The notes beneath the pieces are model-generated. The model worked only from the letters and a program-made list of their open reading frames with translations, was not told where the DNA came from and ran no database searches. A stretch of DNA of 64,000 nt, taken from positions 8,825,624 to 8,889,623 of the forward strand of contig NC_079419.1 of the NCBI RefSeq assembly GCF_026213295.1, in the 5' to 3' direction. The position numbers and the translations under genes were made by a program. Of the stretch, positions 11,132 through 24,068 are shown piece after piece. The DNA comes from Gadus chalcogrammus (lineage: Eukaryota > Chordata > Actinopteri > Gadiformes > Gadidae). The stretch's first letter is position 1; every line of letters begins with the position of its first letter.

Positions 11132-13209
11132 GCAAGCTGGATATGGATAGATATTGTATTGCTAATAACCTGAGAGACATCCACGAATGCTGAGCTCCTC
11201 CTTTTCCCCGACACAGAACACCCCTGGCCGGGTCGCTGTGCAGTGCTCAACTCTGCTGGAGCCACCAGTGCTGACAGCGGCAGAACACAAGGACCACTGG
11301 TGTCTGTGAATGCCCGCTTAATACCCTCTACCGGGTCTTAGGGAGAAGGGAGAAAGGAGGAGAGGAGCAAGAGAAGGCGGGATGGGAGGGAGGGACAGTG
11401 TGGTGGGAGCGAGTCATGAGCCACCGCTGTGGTTTGGAAGACTTGAGGAACTGTTGTGAGCTTTTGTGGTAGAAGTGACACTGACATTTAAAGCAGAAAG
11501 GGATATGGAGCCAAGGAGCACGTTACTTATGCTTAGGAACACATTATTTATGCTTTGGCAATCGATGACTCTATGAAAATAATCAATATCATCATAAGGG
11601 CAAATCTATATGTAATAGATTTTTCACATACAAACTGCCACTTTTGATTATTTGATTTGTATTGATCAATATTATTATTATTATTAGTTTGTTAATGAGG
11701 CTACGGAAGGATTTCCTGTATAAGCTAGCCCCTGACCTACTTTCTGTGCTAATGGTTGCTGTCATGGGAAGCCTATTATAACTCTAGATGAAATATTCAG
11801 GATGTTCAGCAGAATATCTCATTTTTTCCTGGTTCTTATTTGGGAGTTCCTTTCCATACAAAATAATGTATGAAACGTCCTAAATTTTCTGGATTCAGAA
11901 AATGACATGCACATTTCTGGAAATCGAGGAACAGAACCACCTTCAAAAGCACCCTTTACCATTGTCAACCCATAGAAGGTGAAGTCGCATGCATTTTATT
12001 CATTAGAGATGGATTTCAGCCACTTAACGATTGAGTCATTGTTATTCATTAAGTGTTGCCACCTCACCTCAACCAGCTTTCTCTGCCCAGATCTGCTTTC
12101 AGGGGAGATTAAGCTTTTTCACACAACCTCCTGATGTCTAAAAGCCTGCTTAGCTTATTGCTAACAAGGCTATATCAAGGAATTATAATGTCATTTTCTT
12201 TCTTGTTTTGAATTCGGTGGTATCAGACAGGGCTTGCCATCGCAATTAAGACGGCCAAAGATGGTTCTGGTGAGTTTCCGTCAATTGTAAGGGCAACAAT
12301 TCCTACTTAAGTACCAAAAAATGTAGATTTAACTCCTTTTTAACTCCTTGTAATGGCCAAGCACAGCTAAAAAGCCAGAAAGATGTCATGAAACATTTTT
12401 TATTGCACTAGCACATCATAAACGCAATTACCTTCCATACACACATGGTTCCAGCAACATTTAATTTGAAAAATAACCTCTTTTCAATTTCCACTTGGTT
12501 TAATGTCCGTTTTCTTTTCTTCATTTTTTTTTGTGTTCCACAAAACAATTTTGCAAAGGGGTACTTTAGAAAATGAAGCCAGAACCTACATTTTCATGTA
12601 AGACCATACAATTGTTATGCTCATTAGACCCAATGCTGTGATGCTGAGTGGGCGCCATTAAAAGACCTACAGATCAGAATGGTTCATGACCATTGCCGTG
12701 CTTGGATATGATGCTTCAATCAGTGGACCGGCTGAGGCTGTTGCCCTTAATGAACTTGTTTGCCATACTGTGTAGGTTATTTATCCAAAGTCCCTTATGC
12801 TTTTCTCTTACAGGTTACATTTCCACACAGTTTGACGATGCCTTTCTTTGTTGACCTCGATGCCACACAACCAACCGTGATTCTACTCCATGCAGCCTAA
12901 TATCAATCCTTTACCTAAGAGATCCTCTTCAAAGACTTCAGCTCAGCCAACCACCCTTTAAACACTTTCTTTTTTTGAGCGTTTTTCATTTAATGAGAGG
13001 CACTTACAGCAGGCTCTCTAACACAATCAGATGGTTTCCCTTCAACCTCTGGGAAAGACATTAATGAAATGCTTCCCCAAGCTTAATAATGTCACTTGGT
13101 GGGGAAGCGACATTTCATTTCCATTCAGTGACCCTCCGTTAAATTAAAGCTTATTTCTCGGATGTGTGTTTTTCGCTATGGCGGTAGGGTGTCTGTGTGT
13201 GTGTCTGTC

Positions 13210-13270
13210 GGGGGGGACGGGGGACAGGGGACCGGGGTGAAGGGGGGGACGGGGGGGACGGGGGGGATGG
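13210..13270. repeat. G-rich minisatellite (GGGGGGGAC units), copy A
   Basis: G runs of 4-7 separated by AC, ACA or ACC, with three consecutive 10-bp-spaced units at the end. It has G-quadruplex potential on the + strand. Copy B (38869-38920) lacks one 10-bp unit. Confidence 0.85.
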
Positions 13271-13475
13271 GTTGCTCACACCCCCGCACACGCTTTCAGC
13301 TGCACGGAGCAGAATGCTGGCCCTCTCCTGTCTCATTCAGAGCAGGGACTAGATCTGATTACAGTGCTCGGCTGGGCAATCCGGCAGCGGCGGGCAGCCA
13401 CCGCGCAATCTCCTCCTCAGAGTCTGTTGGTAAATTTACACAATGCTTATGGGATTCCAGTGTGAGATTGCACAG

Positions 13476-13495
13476 CCCCCCCCCCCCCCCCCCCC
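13476..13495. repeat. poly-C run, copy A
   Basis: Twenty consecutive C; the counterpart at 39126-39143 has eighteen. Confidence 0.95.
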
Positions 13496-14218
13496 TCCCC
13501 CATAGATTTGTGGCTGTAGGAAAGGGGAAAGGATGTAGGGGACGCAACACTTCCTGTATGCCTATACACGCACCTCAAACGGAAAGTTGTTATATTATTG
13601 TTATTATTGTTGTATTGCTAGCAGCAACTGTCACTACAGTGAGCACATCAAGGATTGTCCTTGATGGTCTAAAAACCCACTAAAAAAACTTGAAAAACAA
13701 ACAAACAGAAACAAACAAAGAAAACAAAACTTCAAGATGACATTGAAATATTGCCGTCGGGTTGAATGGCAGGAGTATACCATTTATTGTTTTACAGCAG
13801 ACCACAGTATTTGGTAAATTGCCAAAAGGAAAATATGCCCTTCATTGGTTAAGACCTCCAAACAAGGGGACATTCCCCGGACCAGTAGACACCAGACCAA
13901 TGGTGATCGCACTGCTGTGATTAATAATGCATTAATTATTAATGAATACTAGTCAACAACAAAACAACAACCTTTTTTTTGTCCTTTGGTGGAACTGTAT
14001 CGTATTTAAGGGTGAATGTAAACATATTCCTTGACGGCAGCTCTCGACTGAGGAGAACTATGTGCCACAAAAGCATGTCAAATCAAAAGAAAACCCAAAA
14101 GAAAATCAAGATTCACCTCCAAGACAGATCGGCAGCTTTAGAAAAAGAAATACATCTTTGAGCATTTTCGCTTTTTAACGTACTCATACAGTTACGGTAT
14201 GTTACATTTCTCTCTCTT

Positions 14219-14230
14219 TTTATTTTTATT
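14219..14230 (-). terminator. Candidate ntng1 polyadenylation signals, copy A
   Basis: Two overlapping-spaced TTTATT words (AATAAA on the - strand) lie about 0.9 kb downstream of the ntng1 stop codon. They are plausible 3' end signals, but no cleavage-site evidence is available and other TTTATT words lie further downstream. Confidence 0.3.
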
Positions 14231-15030
14231 TTAAATGGGTACAGGTGAGCTCAAGCATGACTGCAAAGCCTCCATCAGAGGGAGGCTGGAAAGGTTAACC
14301 TCTCCTCGGCCGGCCTCAATTATAACATCATGTGCAGCATTTGGCAAAAACATGAAACCTCCTTTTAGTGAAGCAAAAACACCAGGATCACTAAAAGCAC
14401 ATGTAGGAGAGTACAAGGAGAGGAGTGAAGGAGGAAGAGGAGGGAAGAAGAGAACAAGGTAACAATTACGCATAGCTGGCCGACGATCCGGCCCACGTTT
14501 TAGTTTAGCTGATATCTTTTTTTATAAATCCTGTGTTTTTAGTTCTGTACACCTTTAACATGGTCTCCTTCTGCAGTCGCTAACTGTTACGATGACCGTC
14601 AATGCCGCCACTGGCCGTTGCCATGGCTCCTTAAACAATATTTCTGTTGTTAAGCATATAAGACAGCAGTGATTCAATATAAAACTTCAATTCATTCGAG
14701 CGGGGGCCCCCGAAGGGGTTTCCGGTGAGCTCTCACATAAATCCATCTCTCTCGGTCGCCATTTATATTCCTTATCAACACACGCCGCAATTATTATCTT
14801 GTCCCCCGTAGCAACGGTCACGGATACACAAAGCCACCTGGTATTCTGCGAAAACCAAGGGCATCGTTCTCATGTCCCAAAGGGGAGTGGTGGGAGGGAG
14901 GGGGGAGGGGGGGAGTTTTGAGGGGTTGGAGTTCATCCCAGCGTAGCACAGTGTTCAACAGTGTACATGTACATACGTACTACGGTACCCACGGCACGTG
15001 ACTTCTGGTCTTTGTACGGCGGGCTATCTT

Positions 15031-15068
15031 GGGGGGGGGGGGGGGTGGGTGGGTGGGTGGGTGGGTGG
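15031..15068. repeat. G run plus (GGGT)n in ntng1 3' UTR, copy A
   Basis: Fifteen G followed by repeated TGGG units, beginning about 47 nt beyond the ntng1 stop. The + strand could form a G-quadruplex; the ntng1 transcript would carry the C-rich complement (CCCA repeats and a C run). Copy B equivalent: 40679-40717. Confidence 0.9.
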
Positions 15069-15114
15069 ACAAGGTCAGCTACGCCCCCACGCCCCACGCC
15101 TCCCTTCCCCCTCC

Positions 15115-15368
15115 TCAGCAGAGCGTCATGGACAACAGGGGCAGCGCCAGGGCGGCGAGGGCCCCCAGGGGGCCGCTGTGGTGGCTGGGCTGCAGCAGCA
15201 GCAGCAGCAGGGGGTCCTGTCCGGACGACTGGCCGTCGCACTCGCCCCCCGAGCAGCGCGCCCTCTCGCACAGGACGCCGGTGAAGCCCGCAGAGCAGTG
15301 GCACCGCTGGTGGTGGTGGCAGGTGCCGCCGTTCTGACAGCGCAGCATCGCGTTGTCGCACACCCGCG
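15115..15368 (-). CDS. ntng1: ntng1 terminal coding exon: EGF-like domain and GPI-anchor signal (copy A)
   Basis: After the acceptor TCCGTCTCCGCAG the exon opens with CG, which with the final G of the microexon encodes Ala, then reads RVCDNAMLRCQNGGTC and continues through CHCSAGFTGVLCE, the six-cysteine EGF-like module. Human netrin-G1 has VCDNELLHCQNGGTC and AYTGILCE at the same place. A second short Cys-containing segment, a six-leucine run and a hydrophobic C-terminus (GALAALALPLLSMTLC) follow. A hydrophobic tail after small residues is the expected GPI-attachment signal; netrin-Gs are GPI-linked axonal adhesion proteins that bind NGL ligands at synapses. The stop is TGA at 15115-15117. 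The Leu run is encoded by six CTG codons (CAG on +, 15193-15210). Confidence 0.95.
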
Positions 15369-15415
15369 CTGCGGAGACGGAGGAAGGGGTGTGTGTGGGG
15401 AATTGAAAATAGGTT

Positions 15416-15437
15416 GGGGGGGGGGGGGGGGGGGGGG
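15416..15437. repeat. 22-base G run (C run on ntng1 sense strand) near last acceptor, copy A
   Basis: Lies about 48-69 nt upstream of the terminal ntng1 exon in sense orientation, i.e. in the branch-point/polypyrimidine neighbourhood. Copy B has 18 bases at 41065-41082. Confidence 0.95.
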
Positions 15438-18025
15438 AGGGTGGAAGGGTGGAGATAGATTGGGGGGGGAGAGACATGAGGTTGGAGGGTGGCGGGGGGG
15501 GGGTGTAGCAGTGATTAATAGATCGCAGGGAGTCAGTGGGGAGCATCCAGAAGCAGGATTTGTCAGAGAGGAGGAGAGGGGGGAGCAGGTGAGCGAGATG
15601 CCATTTCCCTCAACCTGCCTGCCTCGGAGCAAGGTTCCAGAAATGTGGCTTAACGCGTTGGGAAGGGATGAACCAAGCAACGGTCACGAGAGGGAACAAA
15701 CCACAATACAAACAGGTGCGGAGAGCTTGGTGCACGCTGTTGTCCAGCCTAACCCTTGCAACCCTTTCAAAACGAGTCCATGCGGCGTGCCAATGATTTG
15801 TTGCGACAGGGACTACTGTAGTAGAAAGACCTTCAGTGGATTTGTTTTTAAGCCAGAAAAGGAGTACATGTAATACTAACAGGTGAATGGAGGAGCCAAT
15901 GGAATCCTAGCCTTGAGATACCTTCCTGATCTCACAAGTTTACCTCATGATAAGTTCAGATAAGTCCGGCCTTAGGGAGCCCTTCCCAAGGATGTTAGCG
16001 CTAAGGGGAGAGAGTTTCAGACTTCTTGACGAAGCATGAACACTGCACTCAAAATTCAGTGTACAAAATTGACGGTTTTATCCAAAATAGGCTGAATAAT
16101 GCTCAAATACCAACAGAATACGGACAGAGTAGAGATGTCTTTCCATTTCTTCCAAAGAGATCAGGCAAGAGTGAAGAGAGCCAGGACGTCACTTAGTCAT
16201 TTAATCTGATTGGCTGTAGTTTTTGGAACAACATAAGGCGACGTCCATGCTTGGAAAGTAATTGCTGACCAGCTGAGGCCACTCATATTCATTGGGAAAC
16301 GCTTGAATATCTGGAAAGTCTAACAAGGATAATGGAATCTAGGAAGAGGCAGGAATCGCTGTTGGATAGACTGTGGAATAGTGGAATGGAAATTAGCTTC
16401 CCTGTGACTTCCGATTGAACACACACGCACGCATAGACATTGGCGCGCATGTGTTCATGTACACAAACACTTTGATGGCATGAGGGTTGATAGGGGAGTG
16501 AATGTCTTCCCCTTTATTAACAGCACCCCATGCTCTACGTACTATATGCAAAGGGGATTGAGCGAATTACCATTTCACCGTTATTACTGATATTTTCTTA
16601 TTATTTCTCTATCCTTCCGAGACCAACAGGAAATAAACAATATTGTCATTGCTTTGTTTTAGTCTGAGCTATTCAAAATTATCAGAACTAGATATGTTTA
16701 TATTGCTGTCTCCTGAAGAAATCGATATATATAGAGGAAAAAATATTTGTACCTAATCAGGTTAGCTGGATCTTCCCTGCCTGCAGTTGTAAAACCCTGG
16801 AAAAGGTCTTATTTGCCAAGAGATTTCCATTTAATTGGATATCTCGTCCTGCATGAATAGTAATCACATATCTGGGTCTTTGTAATGGGGCTCATTCGCA
16901 GAATACACCAAACAAATAATAATTGCTTGCTCAGAAAGCAATTAAAGATATTTGGATTGCATTCATCATTCATTCATTTATTTACCCTCCCCCCGCCAGT
17001 TCCACACACTTTTCCACATACAAGAGACAAACGTACACGCATTCAAACCCAATTTAACGTGTTTCACCTTTAAAAAAAAAAAAAAAAAGCGACATTCCAA
17101 CGGTCTGCTGAATCACAATTGTGTTTGAACTACTTCAACAGACCGACTGTTCTTTCATTGGCTAATCCAACTGTTAACTTGGGTGCCATTGGCTTGATTT
17201 TATGCAAGCTCTGTGTTCTTCTGAGACACACCTGGGGGGCGATTGTCTTTCTAGACGCTTTCCTTTTCACCCAATTAGCTTGTTTCCTTCTGAGGTTGGT
17301 GCTCTGGGTGTTTCTGTAAGGGTCCTATCGTTCCCGTCCTGACTTTTACTGTTCCGCTGCTGCACTTTAAAGGTATTTCGACTGCAATATCGGTTGTGTC
17401 CCCACAACAAATCATGGCAATTTCTTTGCACGCTAGGTACATTCTCAGGTCTTATTTTGGCAGTACTTATTTTGTTGGTTAGAGCGAGGAAAAAACAATG
17501 ATTAACTGATCCATTTCAAATGCACACCGACGTGTTTCAACACATCCGTCAGTCTGACTTGACGACTCTCCGGACACAGATGGACTGATAGATATTTATA
17601 TGTAGATGTGTAAAACATGCAGTGGAATAGCGTATCAACATGCCTCATCATGCATGATATAAATGCAAACATGCAACCACCAGATAAACAAACACACATG
17701 CATAAAGCATGACGCTCGCGCACACCCACAGTCACAGAGGCAACGATTTGTATTTCTCCCCTTTTTTCTCCCAACACATTTCCTTTGACACAATGTTCGT
17801 TGCACCATCGCCTTCCGCCCCGCGACAAGGCCTCGCGGGTCAGGCATAACAAGCGTTGAGCGCTGGCTTGCGAGTTCAACGGGCTGCCTGACGCAGCCCT
17901 TGCGGAGACATATGTGCACCTCACACCTCTGTCGGCGGCGTGCGACACCCAGTAGCTGCAGAAGCAGTTGTGACAAGGGGGCCGCCCTGGCGGCACGAAG
18001 GAACCGCTAAAACCACTGCTACGTT

Positions 18026-18345
18026 GTGAGCACCTTGTTGTTTAATGTAACTTGGATTATAACATTTGTTTCATTTTTGCTGAATATATATACATTTCTA
18101 TTATATTTTATGTATTATATTGTATATAATGTGTCTCTTAATGTGTTGTCTATTGTTGTGGTGTTGTTTATTTTCCTTTTGATTGAATGTCTGTACTGTC
18201 TGTATGTATTCTGTATGTATATCCTTTTTTTGTAAATTGTCTTTGAGTATTTAGAAATACGGTATAAAAAACGGATACATTATTATTATTATTTTTATAT
18301 TATTTCTTCATATTATTATTTAATTTTTTCCTACCACACCCTATA
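18026..18345 (+). mobile_element. Probable LINE/SINE 3' tail, copy A
   Basis: The stretch ends in TGTCTTTGAGTATTTAG, then ATACGGTATAAA and an (ATT)n tail. The 'few-hundred-base T-rich UTR, CTTTGAGT...TATAAA, then short tandem-repeat tail' layout is typical of the 3' ends of fish L2/Rex-type non-LTR elements and the SINEs that borrow them. No reverse transcriptase remains here. Copy B: 43668-43987. Confidence 0.5.
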
Positions 18346-18658
18346 TTGTACCAAACTGACAATTTCGTCGTATGTCCATCTGTCACAGACTGCCCTCAAC
18401 TGCACCTGTATCCAATAGCAGCGCTGGATGAAGCACACGGTTTTCAAGAGAGGAAATCACCGACATGACCTTAACAAGTCCAGGCAGCGTTTCTAATCTG
18501 TTCATCTCCCACAGTGAACGATGAATGTGCTCAGATACTGTACAACTGTGATTTGTCAGATATGGCACCTCACAGTATGATACCAGGAGGAAAGTCTCAA
18601 ATCAATAATCCAGGCACCATAACAGCTGTCACTCTACTCTGCGGTAGAAGCCTGAGCT

Positions 18659-18778
<120 letters not shown>

Positions 18779-21428
18779 TGTGGAAGACCACCAACAAATT
18801 TATATATAAAGCCCTCTGGCCACTGAGAATGAAATAACAACTCCTTTGCGATATTACTTGAATGAGTAAAAATGTTGGTTCAGGTTCTTCATTTTCTTCT
18901 TCCTTGCCGGTCCGGGGCAATGAGATTAAGAATGTTTTAGGCAAGACAAAGAGCTTGTCAATACGGGGGGCACATTTAAGAATTTTCTAATTATAAGCTG
19001 TGAAAGTGGATAGCGTAGCTCCAATTACCGAAGATCGATATCTCTCTCCGTGATGTCAGGGTGAGATGAAATCCAAGTTTGACCATGTCTCCGGTTATCA
19101 TATTAGCTTGCGGCCTGTTAGCTATTAGCCAAGATGAGGAGCTTGTCATGCTATTACCAATGGACAGCTGCAGAGCGCAGGAGCCTCGGACTGGCTTCAC
19201 CTTGTCCTGGCATACTGCAGCAAGAGGTGAGAAATTCCCTCCAGTATACATAATCTGTATTCAGCTTCTAACAATAAGTGCTGTTTTCTCTCTATCCAGA
19301 AGAGCAAATACCCACAAACTTGGGCACCGGTTTGAAGTAAAATAAATCATGCATTATGAAGAATTCGTGATTGTATTATTATATATATTTGCATTTGTTG
19401 TATAGTATAATAAAAGGTTTTCATGAGATTTATTTGAACTCTCCCTAACTTCACCAATCCACTGCAGAACTATTATGTATACGGCTGTGCCTCAAGGTCT
19501 CTGTTCAGTCCACATCATCTTTTAATAATCAGATTTTGAGTCCAGGCAAGCAGTCTTGCTCTGATCCTACCTGCCAAAGCATGGTATCACGGTGTCATGG
19601 CAACTGGTAAGAACCACATAGCCCAGAAAACATCTAACTTCATCCTGTAATCTTCAAGCGATGCCTTCTCAAGGTGTTTGATGCAGAAATAGAAACCACC
19701 AATGGTAATTTGAACCACAAAGAAAACCTGCGTTTTCAACGGTGTTGCTTGCTCACAGGAACATAGCCAAAACAACACAGAGTGCTAGTCTGCTGGAGAT
19801 CAAAACATGAGAATACGGCATTGCACTCATTATGGTTGGAGGTTTACGAATGCATGCCACGTTATTTGAAAGTTAGAAAAATGTCATTGAGGTATGGTTT
19901 TAAATTAACTTCCACGAGATTCGATCAAATAAAAATGTTGGAATAAACGCTGCAGTTGGTACTTCAATGAATAAAGGCCGACACGATGAGTGACCTTGTT
20001 CCCAACATGCCTAGAGCTTTACGGACAAAATGTGTTCAGCAGAAAAGCAGCACTGGGCCTCTTTGAAACAGTCAGCGGCATCTCTACACACCGGTACAAG
20101 TCTCAGGAATATGTTACCTTTATTCTATCTCTGTTGGAATCATGCACTGGATGGGTTTACACCAGTGAATCAATACCAATCATTAGAGCTGAGAAGGAAA
20201 TGGAAGAAAACCAGCCAACGCTACCTTACATGTTCTCATTGATCGCACAAAATCCTTAAAGCCCACTTTTAATTTATAGAGAGCAACAAAGCTGATGCGT
20301 CTGAGCACCCACACTACACACACAATCTGGGCTGGGGGATTAGCAGGAGATAGCCAAAGATCAATCTACATAAACCCCCTCTGGAGGCAGCTCCTTTCTC
20401 ACTATTCCATGTGTTAGTGGCCCAAAGAGCTGGATCGCACTCCAGAGCGTTCTGGGTAATTAAAGAAAGAGTGAGCATGGGCAAAAGACAGAAACGGCAA
20501 GCTGTGGATGTAGTGACGGGGGTGAGGTTCCACGGTGGGGAATGTTTTTTTTTCTTGCGTGCATTTCTTTTTTTAAACATTTTACATTTAGGGGGTGCGT
20601 GCTAGGGTCCAGTTTGGGATCTAGCCGTTAAAAACAGGGCCAATCGGGTGCTCGCTTTGGGGTTTGAATCGTCATGCTGAAGCTGTGAGAGCCTACCTTG
20701 GTTACGATTTGCAACACCAAGGGATGAAGCATTTGCCCGATCTGTGTAAAAATAGGAGAGGTCATAAATTACAATGGGTTTTGGTATATGTATACGCGTA
20801 CGCTGCGAATGGATTTTAATGCATACGCATTGGACAGCATCAGCATGCATAGGCTCAGCATGCACACACAGCATGCCATGGACTCCTCATGCATGTAAAC
20901 GCCATCAGGGCTGTCTACTGATTGGGTAACATAATATGTTATGTTTCGAGGCTGGAAAATGATTCTCATGGATCGGGTTTTATGCACAGGACATTGCATG
21001 CTCAGGAGTAATATAATTACAGCATACTAACATTGCAAACAATGCTAATGAATGCAGGAAAATCCACACTAATTTGACTGGTCTAGCAGTGAAAATAATT
21101 GCAGCCACATGTTGATTTGATAGAATAATGGTAATAAAAACCACCAATTTCGAGCACCACTTATTGAATATATTTTTTGGTTTGAATAATTTGGTTTTAA
21201 AACAACCAAAATAATGTACTGTACTCTCAAATCGTGTTTGTTGAATACTCCTTAGAGATTTAAAAGTATATAATTGTGAGGGACATGGCTTTAGGGCACA
21301 AAACTGTTTTTCTCTTGTCCCGATCAATAGCATCAATCAACTGAATATGTGCCCACACGGGAAGAGAAAACAATTCATTAGAAGTGGATTAGCCAGCATG
21401 CCAAGTTCTAAAGGCTTGATCTACTTAC

Positions 21429-21455
21429 CTGAAGCTCCGTGACCACTGGGAATAC
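21429..21455 (-). CDS. ntng1: ntng1 27-nt microexon between LE1 and terminal exon (copy A)
   Basis: On the - strand, TTTTTCTGTGTGC...TTCGCAG precedes and GTAAGTAG follows a 27-nt exon. Its first GT completes the TGT cysteine begun by the last base of the LE1 exon, giving C-IPSGHGAS and a final G that joins CG of the terminal exon (Ala). Human netrin-G1 has CIPSISSIG at exactly this position, so IPS is shared and the length fits. Both splice sites and both phases agree with the flanking exons, which is strong evidence for so short an exon. It likely lies in the variable linker where netrin-G1 isoforms differ. Identical in copy B. Confidence 0.88.
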
Positions 21456-22099
21456 CTGCGAAAAAGCACACAGAAAAAAAATCATCAAGGCATGTCTTCA
21501 CTTTTTTCTTTTGATGCATTTATTTATCCTTTTTAACCACACAGCGGCATTTACGGTTTTCCCGGGCCAAGACAGTATTTAGCCAATATGTATCCGCCTT
21601 GTTTAGCAATTAGCAGCAATTACAGATCAGTGGAGGTTCTAATCACTGTGTGCTCAAACACCCGCCCTTTGCTGATGATAATAACAGGTTTGAAACCATG
21701 ACGATCCCAGTTCGTAATCAACATTGGGAGAACAGCTTCTTTCACCCGCACTCCAGAGCCTCTCCCTATTGGATGATTTGGGTCCGTCCTAGGAACACAG
21801 TTTAAACAGTGTCCTTGTAGTATTTCACTTAATCTGCTTGAAATACCGCATGGTATCTGGTTGTGAGAATATTTTTTTTGCTAGAGATACAGATATAGGG
21901 TGAGCAGATCCATTAGTGGATTGTATCACTTATCCAAGAAAACTGGTTAGCAAATCCAGACTCAAATATTAACCTTCACAGAATAGTAGACAATATGGCT
22001 TTATTGTTACTAACCCAGTATTTTGGGCCATTGGAGTATCGTACTATAATCCTTTGACCTAAACTATTTATTTTTGGTAGAAAAGCGGTAAAAGGAGAC

Positions 22100-22215
22100 A
22101 CCATTACATTTAGCTTGTCGTTCACCAGACGCGTTTATCCAGAACAACTAGCGAAGATGGGAACAATCAAAGCATAATCAATATTGGAGCATCAGGTGTA
22201 CGTCTAGGGTTGCCA
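22100..22215. mobile_element. Dispersed fish-type repeat fragment, copy A
   Basis: Contains CATTACATTTAGC followed by CACCAGACGCGTTTATCCAG, matching the motif 'ACATTTA...AGACGCTTTTATCCA' that I recognise as widely dispersed in teleost genomes. Boundaries are uncertain. Copy B reads CGCTTTTATCCAG at the same site (47742-47850). Confidence 0.5.
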
Positions 22216-23833
22216 ACGCAATCAGATACAAGGCTAATATGGGACATGTTTTATTATATTGGGTTTGATAGGGCTGTTATGGCCATTGTGTTACTGAGGT
22301 TATTATACTATTAAGAAGAGGCGTGAATTACTGGGAATTAACGAGACTATTCTAAATTGTTCTGAGAAAGTGCTTGATACCATATTAATTTTTGGTATAC
22401 CTGGGTATATACATCTCATTAGTTGGACCAAATACTAATTAATTTACTCAGTTGCTGCATATTTAGGCTAGAATGATGAATAAACTTTGAAAAGTTTTTT
22501 AAGGTTAAATTTAACAAAATCTTCCTCTGGACTTGGAGTATATTTCTGGAGGGCAGCCTTGGTCTAAATTGTAACAAAAAATTGATTAAACTCTACCTTG
22601 ATTGGACCGTCCTCCTTCTGTTAGTAGTGTTGGTAGGTGGAAGATTGCCCTTTAATCAGGGCATTTTTCATCAGGACCAGCATTGTTTTTTCTCGAATGA
22701 ATGGGCATCGTCGGTTCAGTGATTTAGTTAATTACGATTTCCTCTCTGTCGCCAACATCTAATCAACTGAACCGTTTCGGACAGTAAAAAACAAACAAAA
22801 AAAAACCAGCTGCTGGGACTTACATGCCACCACGGTTGGATAGAAAAATAAAAATTCACAATCAGCAACATTTCTTCAAAGCATCCTGTGAGGTACATTT
22901 TTCCAGATGATGTCAACCTGTATTTCCCTAACCAATGCATTTGAGGAATGGGAGGGCCCGGAAATACTGACCTGTGAAGGCGTACAAGTTTGCACAACTA
23001 TGAATCCCTCAGCCCTCCCTAAATTCTACCGGCGACTGTGAACTCGTTTTGTAGCACAAGGGAGAAGGCAGACTGACGTTCCCAGCAAAAGTGGCCTGTC
23101 AAATAATTCCGCCAGTGGATTCTCTTTCGCGGCCTCTGAGGTGCTAAAGAGATTCCTTCCTCCCCCTACCCCTCGCTTAGGGGCCAGGCTATGGCCGGGC
23201 TCCCATGCAGCATTCCAGCTGACCACCCTCCCCCCTGGCAACGCAGGGTTCCATCTGGGCTATCTCAAAACGTATTAGGTGAAGCTCACGGTGACAGGCA
23301 TATTGCCTGCACGTGCAGAGAGATGTGAAATATGTAACACCCCCCCACACCCACACCATCACGACCTCTCTAATGTCCCTACTTTTGAGATAGAGCATCC
23401 ATGATTAAGGGGGAGGACTTGATGACAGATGAAAGCTATTAAAGTGTAATTACATTCTGCCCGTTCAGCGAATTTGTCTCTATAAGACGGCCTTATGTTT
23501 AATATCCTCGCAGGGAAACATGAGCCCCACAGTACGGGCGGCAATCGGCATGTTGTCGGAACGGGGAAAGTGGGGGCTGTACTTTACTTACAGAAGAACA
23601 GGGATAATTCAGGACAAGGGAGCAATATCATAACGGCAGTGGCGTATGCAACATTATTGTATTGTAGGCTCTTGCCAGACAGGCGTTAATATTGCACTTG
23701 ATACGGCTAGGCCAGGTTTCATCAGTTCGGTGCAGATGTGACCGTAGTGTTGTATTATTTTCCTTTTTTTCCTTTTTAATAACGGCCTGTCAATCCGGCG
23801 ACAACCAAACATTGCGAGGTGGCTCATAACGTG

Positions 23834-24010
<177 letters not shown>

Positions 24011-24068
24011 GAGCATGGGGAAATCAAGTAATATATCCTCAGAGTTCACAGGCGTGACTGCAAACAAA

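Noticed and set aside
13162..13683. 173-codon open frame at the G-rich minisatellite
   Set aside because: Gly/Pro runs from homopolymers; copy B frame differs in length because of the run lengths, so it is not under coding constraint.
14998..15873. 291-codon + strand open frame and its copy B relatives
   Set aside because: It is the antisense shadow of the ntng1 terminal exon plus G-rich intron; the - strand frame has the EGF cysteines, splice site and GPI tail.
17800..18000. GC-richer patch with Cys-containing - strand frame that might be a laminin-EGF exon
   Set aside because: Cysteine spacing does not fit laminin-EGF (no CxC pairs), and no splice sites of the right phase flank it.
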